In this document: positions 35,657 through 43,785 of the stretch, piece by piece | Numbering within the stretch: the stretch's first letter is position 1 | Layout: each line of letters begins with the position of its first letter | Assembly (NCBI RefSeq): GCF_004116465.1 | Contig: NZ_PDJV01000015.1 | Coordinates: forward strand, 1 to 59,839 | Length of the DNA: 59,839 nucleotides | Reading direction: 5' to 3' | From: Arcobacter sp. F2176 | Lineage (GTDB): Bacteria; Campylobacterota; Campylobacteria; Campylobacterales; Arcobacteraceae | Translations under genes and position numbers: made by a program | The notes under the pieces: generated by a model | Database searches by the model: none | What the model was told of the DNA's origin: nothing | The model's input: only the letters and a program-made list of their open reading frames with translations

Positions 35657-37336
35657 ATGCAAGAGTTTGTATATCATAACCCTGATGGGTTGGATTTCCC
35701 TTTATCTGAAAGTATATTTGTTACAAATGATATAGAGAAAACAAAGGATATTAAATTCTTAATTTCAAATAGTGCTGAAGTAGATAGCGAAGTAAGTGCT
35801 GACGAAATTGATTTTTATATTAAAAATACAAAAGATTCGATTTCAAAAAAAATACAAAATGTTCATAAACTTTATGAAATTGCTGCAGTTAAATTTGATA
35901 ATGCTCAAGATGTCATTTATACACAAAAAATAGGAAATAAATTATTATTAATTGCAAATGATGATGATTCAAAAGAATTTATTTCAAAAACAGACTCAGA
36001 TGAATTTGATATGTTTAGAATAAGTGAAGATATAATTAAATCAATTTCTGGTCATATTGGTAATTTAACAGTTATTGTGGATGATGAGGGCAAAGATGTC
36101 ACTTTAAAAGTTGATCAAATTGTATGGTTTGATATTAAAGAATTAGGATTAAGACAAAGTGGAGGATTTGATCCAAAAGGATCTTCTATTGATGAAGTGC
36201 TAAGTGTTTTAAGAAAAAATGTTGAAGAGTATGAGTATAAAAAATTCATTACATACGATGCTAATATATGTCAATATCATGAAAGAAGAGAAGAAGTTTG
36301 TGGAAGATGTGAAGAAGTATGTCCCACTACTGCAATTATAAAAATTGATGAAAAAAAACATTTGGAATTCTCACAAATTGATTGCCAGGGATGTGGTGGA
36401 TGTATTTCAATTTGTCCTTCTGGAGCGCTTGATTATGCCCCAATTAATAAAAATTCTATATATGAAATGGCAAAAAAGTTTAGAGGTAATATTCCTTTAA
36501 TTCTTCCCCAAAAGATAAATCTTTCACAATTAAATATAACACTAAAAGAAAATGTACTTCCTTTTAAAATAGATGGAGAAAAGTTTTTACATGAAACTTC
36601 ATTCTTAACAATTCTACAAGAAAGTGGTTCTCAAGTTATATTTTATACTGACTTCTTATCTAAAGGAAGTACAGATGCTATTAGAATTTTAAATGATATT
36701 TATACTAAAAAATATGGCAAAAAAGCTATATATGTAGCAATAAATGAAGATGAGTTATCACAAGCCCTAGAAGAAGTTGATTTAATTGATGGTTCTACAT
36801 TTTCATATAATCAAGAAGATGAAAGGAAAAGAGAAGCTTTTGCTGTTAGATTATCATCTCTTGTGGGAAATGATGATTTAGGTATTGTTAAAACTGGTGA
36901 AAATGTTCATTATGCAAAAGTAAATATAAATCAAGATAACTGTACCTTATGTTTATCATGTGTTGGAGCCTGTAATGTCGATGCCCTTAAGGCATATCCA
37001 GAAGATAATACACTAAGATTAAATCCATTAATTTGTACGGGATGTGGATATTGTGAACTTTCATGTCCAGAAAAAAATTGTTTAACAATTGAGCAAGATA
37101 TAATTGAATTAAATAGCCAGTCGTTTTTAGAAAGAGTAGTAGCTCAAGATGAACTTTTTGCATGTACTGAATGTGGTAAAGAGTTTGCAACTAAAAAGGC
37201 AGTAGAAAAAATCGCAACTATAATGTCTCCAATTTTTGCAAATAATCCTATAAAACAAAAAACTTTATATTGCTGTGAAGATTGTAAACCAAAAGTTATG
37301 TTTGCAAATGATGAAATAAGGAATCAAAGAGTATGA
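35657..37336 (+). CDS. Polyferredoxin-like 4Fe-4S protein of FDH cluster 1
   Basis: The 559-residue cytosolic protein (no signal) has four ferredoxin motifs: CGRCEEVCPTTAI (with an upstream Cys), CQGCGGCISICPSGAL, CTLCLSCVGACNV and CTGCGYCELSCPEKNC. It ends with a zinc-ribbon-like CTECGKEF...CCEDC. ATG 35657 is chosen because MQEFVYHNPDGLDFP matches the paralogue at 41002; the upstream in-frame ATG at 35615 overlaps the terminator. Such proteins accompany fdh genes in Campylobacterota and may supply or divert electrons or help cofactor insertion. Exact role unknown. Confidence 0.8.
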   Translation: MQEFVYHNPDGLDFPLSESIFVTNDIEKTKDIKFLISNSAEVDSEVSADEIDFYIKNTKDSISKKIQNVHKLYEIAAVKFDNAQDVIYTQKIGNKLLLIANDDDSKEFISKTDSDEFDMFRISEDIIKSISGHIGNLTVIVDDEGKDVTLKVDQIVWFDIKELGLRQSGGFDPKGSSIDEVLSVLRKNVEEYEYKKFITYDANICQYHERREEVCGRCEEVCPTTAIIKIDEKKHLEFSQIDCQGCGGCISICPSGALDYAPINKNSIYEMAKKFRGNIPLILPQKINLSQLNITLKENVLPFKIDGEKFLHETSFLTILQESGSQVIFYTDFLSKGSTDAIRILNDIYTKKYGKKAIYVAINEDELSQALEEVDLIDGSTFSYNQEDERKREAFAVRLSSLVGNDDLGIVKTGENVHYAKVNINQDNCTLCLSCVGACNVDALKAYPEDNTLRLNPLICTGCGYCELSCPEKNCLTIEQDIIELNSQSFLERVVAQDELFACTECGKEFATKKAVEKIATIMSPIFANNPIKQKTLYCCEDCKPKVMFANDEIRNQRV

Positions 37337-38037
37337 AAACTGAAGAATTAAATAAAGCAAGAGCAATCTATTATGGATTGTTCTGTTCATTATTTTCATT
37401 TATAGATGATAATAAAGAGTATAAAAATATAGAAAAAATAATTGAACTTTTATCAAGTAGTCCAATTGATGAACATAGTAAAGAAGCATTAAATAAAATG
37501 AATGAATTTTTAAAAGATAAAGGTTTTGATGGATTAAAAGAAGAAAACAATCAAGTTTTCTTTAGTCCAAGTACAAGTTATATTCCTGTAACAGCTTCTT
37601 ATTATAATGAAGATAGAGATGATGGTAAAAAAAGAGTTGAAATGACTAATATAGTATTAAAATCAACTTTCAGAAAAAATACAATAAGTTTTAAAGATGC
37701 AGAAGATCATATCTGTTTTATATTGAACTTTATTCAAAAACTAATCGAAGAAGATTTCAAAAATATTGAAAACCCCTTAGTCTTAGAGTGTTTTTCAAAT
37801 ATTTTAAATGGATTTATTGATTTATTTATTGATGATGTTTATAAACATGAAGAGAGTGATTTTTATAAAAACAGTGCAATATTATTAAAAGTTTTTATTG
37901 AATTAGAAAGAGCATTATTAAATGTAGAAAAACCTAAAGAACATAAAAAAAGAACTCAACATGAGTTATTTCATAAAAAAAGAAAAGAGTTCGTAAAAAG
38001 AGCAAAAAGAAATTTTGACGAAGTTACAAGTCTTTAA
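37333..38037 (+). CDS. TorD/DmsD-like chaperone for FdhA, cluster 1
   Basis: The 234-residue all-helical protein matches TorD-type redox-enzyme maturation chaperones, with NKARAIYYGLFCSLFSFI, FFSPSTSYIPVTASYYNED and KKRVEMTNIVLKS. It should bind the TAT signal of FdhA until its cofactor is in place. It overlaps the polyferredoxin stop by four bases (ATGA), so the two are coupled. The C-terminal tail is rich in Lys/Arg. Confidence 0.78.
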   Translation: MKTEELNKARAIYYGLFCSLFSFIDDNKEYKNIEKIIELLSSSPIDEHSKEALNKMNEFLKDKGFDGLKEENNQVFFSPSTSYIPVTASYYNEDRDDGKKRVEMTNIVLKSTFRKNTISFKDAEDHICFILNFIQKLIEEDFKNIENPLVLECFSNILNGFIDLFIDDVYKHEESDFYKNSAILLKVFIELERALLNVEKPKEHKKRTQHELFHKKRKEFVKRAKRNFDEVTSL

Positions 38038-38052
38038 TAGATTTCTTTTAAA

Positions 38053-38082
38053 GTTTAAATATGCAAAAAAGCATATTTAAAC
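38053..38082. terminator. Convergent terminator palindrome containing an ATATGC core
   Basis: A perfect 12-base arm pair, GTTTAAATATGC / GCATATTTAAAC, with a 6-base A loop, then ATTTTTT. It lies between convergent genes. Its centre resembles the type II palindromes but its spacer is one base shorter. Confidence 0.7.
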
Positions 38083-38121
38083 AAATTTTTTATTTACAAA
38101 CCCTTTTAAAATACTTAAGTT

Positions 38122-39705
38122 TTATTCTGCGTTTTTGTCTTCATCATTTATTGGTATTTTTATTGTAAAAAGTGAGCAATTATAGTTTTTATTGTCCTTA
38201 ATTTTATGTACAATATTTTTATAACTAATTGAACCATTTATATGTTTTTCAATAATTTGTCTTGACATATAAAGCCCTATTCCCGTACCTGCACTTTTGT
38301 ATTTTGTTGTATAATAAGGTTCAAAAATTTTTGGAACGATTTCTGGAGGAATTCCACCTCCATTATCTAACATATTAATCATTGCTCTATTTTTATATTT
38401 ACTAACCATAATTTTAATAATTCTATCATTTTTATCAACATTAGAACATAAAGCATCTTTTGAATTTGAAATAATATTTAAAAATACATGGGAAATCTCA
38501 TTATAAAAACTATTTAAAGTAATTTTATCTTTTATTATAAGTTCAATCTTGATATTCTCCTTTGAAAGAAGATATTTTGATAACTCAATTGAGTGCTCAA
38601 TACACTTTTCTATATCAAATTTTATTTTAGATTTATCAGGTGAAAAGAAGTTTTTAAAATCATCTAAAGTATTTGACATATTATTAGCAAGTAATAAAGC
38701 ATCATTTACTTTATCATCAATAAACTCATCAGTCAATTTACCTAATTGCATTTTTGTTTGAAAACTCTGCACTATCATTGTAATTGACCCTAAAGGTTGT
38801 CTCCACTGATGAGCTATATTATTAAGCATCTCACCTAAGCTTGCAAATCTAGCTTGTTGAAACATAATAATATCTTTCTTTCTATTTTGTTGAACTTCTT
38901 TTGAAATCTTTTTCTCTAAAAGTTCATTTAAAGTTATTAACTCTTTAGTTTTTTCATCAACATTTTTTTCTAGCGAATCATTTAATTGTTTAAAATCATT
39001 AGTAACAAAAATTGATAAAAGTATGGAAAATACAAAAACTAAAAATATTGAAATAATAGAAAAAATGATAATAGTATTAAATACTTTTTGAGTATCATTT
39101 TTTTCATTTATTGCAATTGATAAATCATAGTTTATCAAACTTGTTATATATATCGATATGGAATTAATCTCTAAATTTAAATCATCTAATTGCTCAGAAT
39201 TAGGTTTAGTGTGGATACTATTTAAAGCACTTTCAATACTTGACATTTTTGTATTTATATTTTTAATAATATTATTTTTTAAAAGTTCACTATCTATATC
39301 TTTACTTCTTGATATTATAAACTTTTTTATAAAAGAAGTAATCATCTCATCTGTATTTAAAGCACTTTGTATTCTATATAATTCCCAATTCTTTCTAATT
39401 ATTTGTTTTCCCAAAATTAATACTTCATTGGCTTGTTTAAAATTGAGATTTCCACTATCCAATTCTCTTAGGGTATCCTGTATATTAATGACATAAGTAT
39501 CTTTAATATTTTCTAATTTTATTAAAGAGATTGTTCTTTTGTTAAAAAATTTATCAAAGTCTTCCTTTATAATAAAAATAGAGATTTGAGATAACAAGAC
39601 TATACAAATCATTCCACTTGCAATAATAAAGATTAAAAAATAAGTTTTATATGAAAAGCTTAACTTTTCAAAATAATTTGTTATTTTTGAAAATATATTT
39701 TTCAT
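38122..39705 (-). CDS. Sensor histidine kinase paired with a periplasmic binding protein
   Basis: The 527 residues comprise TM1 (about 18-38), a helical periplasmic region of about 165 residues, TM2 (about 208-232), a coiled coil, the H-box NIAHQWRQPL (His299), an N-box NIISNSKDAL and a G-box GTGIGLYMSRQI. It overlaps the binding-protein gene by one base. The likely input is the liganded binding protein, in TorT/TorS style. No response regulator follows; the collapsed paralogue at 30290 still abuts one, which is the likely partner. Confidence 0.88.
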   Translation of the reverse strand: MKNIFSKITNYFEKLSFSYKTYFLIFIIASGMICIVLLSQISIFIIKEDFDKFFNKRTISLIKLENIKDTYVINIQDTLRELDSGNLNFKQANEVLILGKQIIRKNWELYRIQSALNTDEMITSFIKKFIISRSKDIDSELLKNNIIKNINTKMSSIESALNSIHTKPNSEQLDDLNLEINSISIYITSLINYDLSIAINEKNDTQKVFNTIIIFSIISIFLVFVFSILLSIFVTNDFKQLNDSLEKNVDEKTKELITLNELLEKKISKEVQQNRKKDIIMFQQARFASLGEMLNNIAHQWRQPLGSITMIVQSFQTKMQLGKLTDEFIDDKVNDALLLANNMSNTLDDFKNFFSPDKSKIKFDIEKCIEHSIELSKYLLSKENIKIELIIKDKITLNSFYNEISHVFLNIISNSKDALCSNVDKNDRIIKIMVSKYKNRAMINMLDNGGGIPPEIVPKIFEPYYTTKYKSAGTGIGLYMSRQIIEKHINGSISYKNIVHKIKDNKNYNCSLFTIKIPINDEDKNAE

Positions 39706-40850
39706 TATTTTATCTCAACAAACTTATTTTTTTTGAATTGAAAAAAATAAGTTTTATTTAAAAGTTGGGAACCTTTAAACTTTAAAGGAATACCTTTTAA
39801 AAGATTACTTGGAGTACTTTGTAAAGAAGAAATTAACTTTTCTCTTGTTCTCTCACCCTTTATTCTAGATATAGCATTAACTAAAACTTTAGATGCTAAA
39901 AATGATTCAAGAGAAATAAATCCCAACTCAGCTTCTGGATGATATTTTTTCATTAAAGTTTGATACTCTTTTATTATTGGAATAGAAGTATCTGTATAGC
40001 TAGGAACAACTTGAGAAAATATTAAATCTTTAGTATCTAAATTATAATTTTTTAACTCTTTTACCATTGCATTAGCATCACCAAATGAGATATTACAAAA
40101 AATTGTATTTTTAAAGTTTTTATTAGCTTTAGCTTTTTTTACAAATAAAGCATTGGCTTGATAAGAACCAATCATAATAATTGCATCTGGTTTAGCATCT
40201 TTTATCTCATTAAAAGCATGTGTAATTGATAAAGTATTTCTTTTATAAGAACCTTCTGCTGCTAAAGATAAATTTCTACTTCTCAAACTTTTTAAAAGTG
40301 AAATATAACCCTCTTCTCCATAATCATCATTTTGGTAAAAAACAGCAATCTTTCTTAAATCTCTTTTATCATGTAAATAATAAAGCAAACCTTCAATCTC
40401 TTCTTTATAAGAACTTCTAAAATTAATGAAATTTTCGTTTTGATTATTTCTTAAAAATGATGCTCCGGAAAAAGGAGCAATAAAAGGTATATTTTCATCG
40501 TAAATAATTGGCAAGATTTTTTTAATAGTAGGAGTACCAACAAAACCAAATAAGGCAAAGACTTTATCTTCATAAATTAATTTATTAGTATTATCCTTAG
40601 TAAGTTCTGGTTCATACTTATCATCATAGGTTATAAACTTTATTTTATTATTACCTAATAGTTTTTTTTCATTGACATATTTAAAATAAACATCTGCACC
40701 TACAATAACAGACTCACCCCAAGATTTAATTATTCCTGTTTTAGGCAATGAAGAACCTACGACTATGGTATTTTTTGTAAAGACTTCATCTTTAAAATAA
40801 TAAAAACAAATAAGAAGTATAAATAGTATTATAGGAATTCTTTTAATCAT
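39705..40850 (-). CDS. Periplasmic ligand-binding protein (Peripla_BP_6/branched-chain amino acid-binding type)
   Basis: The 381-residue protein has an N-terminal membrane anchor or signal (MIKRIPIILFILLICFYYF). A type I periplasmic-binding fold follows, with VVGSSLPKTGIIKSWGES, ALFGFVGTPTIKKILPI and PFIAPFSGASFLRN. No ABC permease genes are near, and the gene is fused translationally to a kinase, so it is a sensor protein, not a transporter part. ATG 40892 would add 14 hydrophobic residues; ATG 40850 is preferred because it gives a normal signal sequence. Ligand unknown; formate or a related acid is only a guess. Confidence 0.82.
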   Translation of the reverse strand: MIKRIPIILFILLICFYYFKDEVFTKNTIVVGSSLPKTGIIKSWGESVIVGADVYFKYVNEKKLLGNNKIKFITYDDKYEPELTKDNTNKLIYEDKVFALFGFVGTPTIKKILPIIYDENIPFIAPFSGASFLRNNQNENFINFRSSYKEEIEGLLYYLHDKRDLRKIAVFYQNDDYGEEGYISLLKSLRSRNLSLAAEGSYKRNTLSITHAFNEIKDAKPDAIIMIGSYQANALFVKKAKANKNFKNTIFCNISFGDANAMVKELKNYNLDTKDLIFSQVVPSYTDTSIPIIKEYQTLMKKYHPEAELGFISLESFLASKVLVNAISRIKGERTREKLISSLQSTPSNLLKGIPLKFKGSQLLNKTYFFQFKKNKFVEIK

Positions 40851-40969
40851 GCAAAAGTTTACTAAAATAATTAAAAAAATTAGCTTTACCATAAAGTAAC
40901 ACCCAATATTAAAAAGTTAAATTATATTTTACCTTTTAAGTTAAATTTAATTGTAAATAACTAAAATTA

Positions 40970-40987
40970 GGTAAAATATATTTTACC
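40970..40987. promoter_or_regulatory. Palindrome type I, site 3, in the divergent kinase/polyferredoxin promoter region
   Basis: GGTAAAATATATTTTACC is a perfect 18-base palindrome just before polyferredoxin copy 2. It matches the dyads at 30638 and 30693, so the two FDH clusters and the sensor operon may share one regulator. Confidence 0.55.
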
Positions 40988-41001
40988 AAAGGGCATAGTT
41001 T

Positions 41002-42702
41002 ATGCAAGAATTTATTTATTACAATCCTAATGGACTTGAGTTTCCAGTTAGTGATGAAATACTAGTAACTACTGATCTTAATGAAGTTCAAGATAAATCA
41101 TTTTTAATATCAAATACAAACCTTATAAATAGTGAATTAACAGCAAAAGAAGTTGATTTTTACATTAAAAATTCAAAAGATAACTTATCAGAAAAAATCC
41201 AAAATGTATCAAAACTTTATGAAATAGCAGCAACAAAATATGATTTTGCACAAGATATTTCTTATGACCAAGAAATATCAAAAGATATTCTTTTAATAGC
41301 TAATAACAAAGAAGACCATGATAATTTTGTTGCAAAAACTTTAAATGAAGATTTCAATCTTTTTTATATAAAAGAAGATATATTAAAATCAATATCAGGA
41401 CATATTGGAAACTTAAGTGTTGTAGTTGATGATGAAGGGAAAGATGTAACTTTAAATGTCTCTCAAATAGTTTGGTTTGATGCTAAAGAAGAAGGATTAA
41501 AACAAAGTGGAACTTTTGACCCAAATAAATTTTCATTAGAAAATATAATAAATACTCTAAAAGATAATATTACTTCATACTCATATAAAAAGTTTACTAC
41601 TTATGATAAAAACATCTGTCAATATGATGGAAGAAGAGAAGAAATTTGTAGCAAATGTGAAGAAGTTTGTCCAACCGTTGCTATTGTTAAAGATGACAAA
41701 ACAAAAACCTTAGAATTTTCACAGATTGATTGTCATGGTTGTGGTGGTTGTATATCTGTTTGTCCAAGTGGAGCACTAGATTATGCTCCATCAAATAAAG
41801 AATCAATTTATGAATTAAGTAAATTCTTTAAAAATAAATATCCTTTAATTCTTCCTTCAAAAATGGAACTTGATAATTTAGATGTTCCATTAAAAGAAGA
41901 TGTTTTACCTTTTGCAATAGAAGGTGAAAAATTCTTACATGAAGAAACACTTTTAACACTTCTTCAAATGTCAGGTTCTCAAGTTGTCTTTTATACTGAT
42001 TTTATCTCAAAAGGAACTGGTGATTCAATTAGAATATTAAATGATATTTATCAAAAAAAATATGCAAAAGATGCAATTATTGTTGCAGCAAATGAGGAAG
42101 AACTAATTATTGCATTAGAAGAAGTATCTTTTATAGAAGGTTCTTATTTTAATTTCAATCAAGATGAACTTAAAAAAAGAGAAATCTTTTCACATAGATT
42201 ACAAAAAATAGTTGGTGAAGATAACTTAGGTGTTGTTAAAACAGGCGAACATGTACATTATGGACTGGTAAAAGTAAATGAAGCAAACTGTACATTATGT
42301 TTAGTTTGTGTTGGTGCATGTAATGTAGATGCACTACAAGCAGATGCCACTGATAATACTTTAAGATTAAATCCAAGTTTATGTACATCATGTGGTTACT
42401 GTGAAGTTTCATGCCCAGAAGCTGATTGTTTAACAATTGAAAGAGATGTAATTCATTTAGAGCCTACTTGGTTTAAAGAAAACATCTTAGCAAAAGATAC
42501 TCTTTTTGCCTGTGTTGAGTGCGGAAAAGAGTTTGCCACAACAAAATCAATTGAGAAAATAGCAGGAATAATGGGTCCAATTTTCTCAAGTGATCCAGTA
42601 AAGGAGAGAAGTTTATACTGCTGTGCTGATTGTAAACCAAAAATAATGATGCAAAGTTATTTTGATAAAAAAAATGAAGGACAAAATGATGCAAGACAAT
42701 AA
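41002..42702 (+). CDS. Polyferredoxin-like 4Fe-4S protein of FDH cluster 2
   Basis: The 566-residue paralogue of the protein at 35657 has the same cysteine sets (CSKCEEVCPTVAI, CHGCGGCISVCPSGAL, CTLCLVCVGACNV, CTSCGYCEVSCPEADC, CVECGKEF...CCADC). In this cluster it comes first, before the chaperone, whereas in cluster 1 it follows fdhC. It begins 15 bases after a perfect palindrome. It is cytosolic; the function is the same unknown accessory role. Confidence 0.8.
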   Translation: MQEFIYYNPNGLEFPVSDEILVTTDLNEVQDKSFLISNTNLINSELTAKEVDFYIKNSKDNLSEKIQNVSKLYEIAATKYDFAQDISYDQEISKDILLIANNKEDHDNFVAKTLNEDFNLFYIKEDILKSISGHIGNLSVVVDDEGKDVTLNVSQIVWFDAKEEGLKQSGTFDPNKFSLENIINTLKDNITSYSYKKFTTYDKNICQYDGRREEICSKCEEVCPTVAIVKDDKTKTLEFSQIDCHGCGGCISVCPSGALDYAPSNKESIYELSKFFKNKYPLILPSKMELDNLDVPLKEDVLPFAIEGEKFLHEETLLTLLQMSGSQVVFYTDFISKGTGDSIRILNDIYQKKYAKDAIIVAANEEELIIALEEVSFIEGSYFNFNQDELKKREIFSHRLQKIVGEDNLGVVKTGEHVHYGLVKVNEANCTLCLVCVGACNVDALQADATDNTLRLNPSLCTSCGYCEVSCPEADCLTIERDVIHLEPTWFKENILAKDTLFACVECGKEFATTKSIEKIAGIMGPIFSSDPVKERSLYCCADCKPKIMMQSYFDKKNEGQNDARQ

Positions 42703-43459
42703 AACTGTAAATAAAGCAAGAGCTCTTTATTACAATCTATTCGAAAACTTCTTTTTTGTAAGCACAAAAAGTGAAAACTATTTTGAATTGGTTAGATTAA
42801 TAAATATTTTAAAAGAGAATCCATTAGATGCAGAGTCTGGTCAAGCATTGAATAATATTTCTGAAATGCTAGATCCTACTTCTAATGTAGCTTTAGTTCA
42901 AGAGTATGATGATTTATTTCATAATCCTTTGACAAAAAAAGTAAGAATAACTGCATCATACTATGATGAAGGTGTTGAATCTGGTAAAAAAAGAGTTGAA
43001 ATGATTCAATTCGTTGCAAAAACAAAATTAAGACGAGATGAAAAAAACTATTTTGAATATGAAGATTCAGTAGCTTTTATTTTTTCATTGATGGCTTCAT
43101 TATGTGATGCAATTGCAAATGGTGAAAAAGAGTATGAAAATACTGTTCATTGTATCTTTGCAGAAATTATAAATGAATTTATAGAAGAGTTTGCAAAAGA
43201 TGTTTTTGAACATAATAGTTCGAAAATATTCAAAGAAGTAATAATAGTTTTACACTCATTTATTGCCTTTGAAAGACTATATTTAGATGTTTCAAAAGCA
43301 CCTAAAAAAGAAAGAATTATTAAAAAAGTTGAAGTTGAAGAAATCTCTGAAGCAGAATTAGAAAGAAGAGCAAAAAACAAAGCTCTTAAAGCTTTAGGGC
43401 CAAAAAAAGAAGAGAGTTGTCCTATAGATAATGTCTCTGCTTCTGAAACAGAAGTCTAA
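42689..43459 (+). CDS. TorD/DmsD-like chaperone for FdhA, cluster 2
   Basis: The 256-residue protein is paralogous to 37333-38037 (NKARALYYNLFENFFFV, HNPLTKKVRITASYYDEG, KKRVEMIQFVAKT). I start at ATG 42689, 7 bases after GAAGGAC; ATG 42686 is equally possible. The gene overlaps the preceding stop by 14 bases. The C-terminus is a charged extension with a lone Cys (EESCPIDN). Two hairpins separate it from the next gene. Confidence 0.78.
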   Translation: MQDNKTVNKARALYYNLFENFFFVSTKSENYFELVRLINILKENPLDAESGQALNNISEMLDPTSNVALVQEYDDLFHNPLTKKVRITASYYDEGVESGKKRVEMIQFVAKTKLRRDEKNYFEYEDSVAFIFSLMASLCDAIANGEKEYENTVHCIFAEIINEFIEEFAKDVFEHNSSKIFKEVIIVLHSFIAFERLYLDVSKAPKKERIIKKVEVEEISEAELERRAKNKALKALGPKKEESCPIDNVSASETEV

Positions 43460-43479
43460 AAAAGGTTTTCCTTTTTTAG
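43456..43479 (+). terminator. Hairpin at the end of the chaperone gene
   Basis: CTAAAAAAGG-TTTT-CCTTTTTTAG overlaps the stop codon. No clean T run follows, so it is a weak terminator or attenuator. Confidence 0.55.
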
Positions 43480-43519
43480 AGATTTTATAAAGAGAGTTTA
43501 ACTCTTTTTATAAAGTCTC
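43479..43519 (+). other. Long RNA hairpin before the FDH cluster 2 enzyme genes
   Basis: An 18-bp stem runs from GAGATTTTATAAAGAGAG to its complement CTCTTTTTATAAAGTCTC, 38 bases before the GTG start. It may be a processing or stabilising structure that uncouples enzyme from chaperone expression. Confidence 0.6.
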
Positions 43520-43556
43520 TTAATAAAGGGGCTTAATTTCTATAAGGAGGTCAGTC

Positions 43557-43769
43557 GTGCAAAAAAGCAGAAGAGAATTTGCAAAAAAAACTGCAATGAT
43601 TACTGCGGGTGCTGTAGCTGTTACAGGTACTACTGTATTGGCTGCTACTGGCAAATCATCAGGTCAAGATGATAGTAATAATGGTGTTGTTGTGGGAGAA
43701 TCTAGAAATAAAGAGATTCTTTACAAAAAAACTGCGGCTTGGGAAGAATATTACAAGAACGCAAGATAG
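43557..43769 (+). CDS. Formate dehydrogenase-region twin-arginine small protein, copy 2
   Basis: The 70-residue protein starts at GTG after a strong AAGGAGGTC. It has the signal SRREFAKKTAMITAGAVAVTG and the conserved end NKEILYKKTAAWEEYYKNAR. It is paralogous to the protein at 31012, which fixes the start. It lies 16 bases upstream of fdhA copy 2. Confidence 0.85.
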   Translation: MQKSRREFAKKTAMITAGAVAVTGTTVLAATGKSSGQDDSNNGVVVGESRNKEILYKKTAAWEEYYKNAR

Positions 43770-43785
43770 TATATAAGGGTATAGT

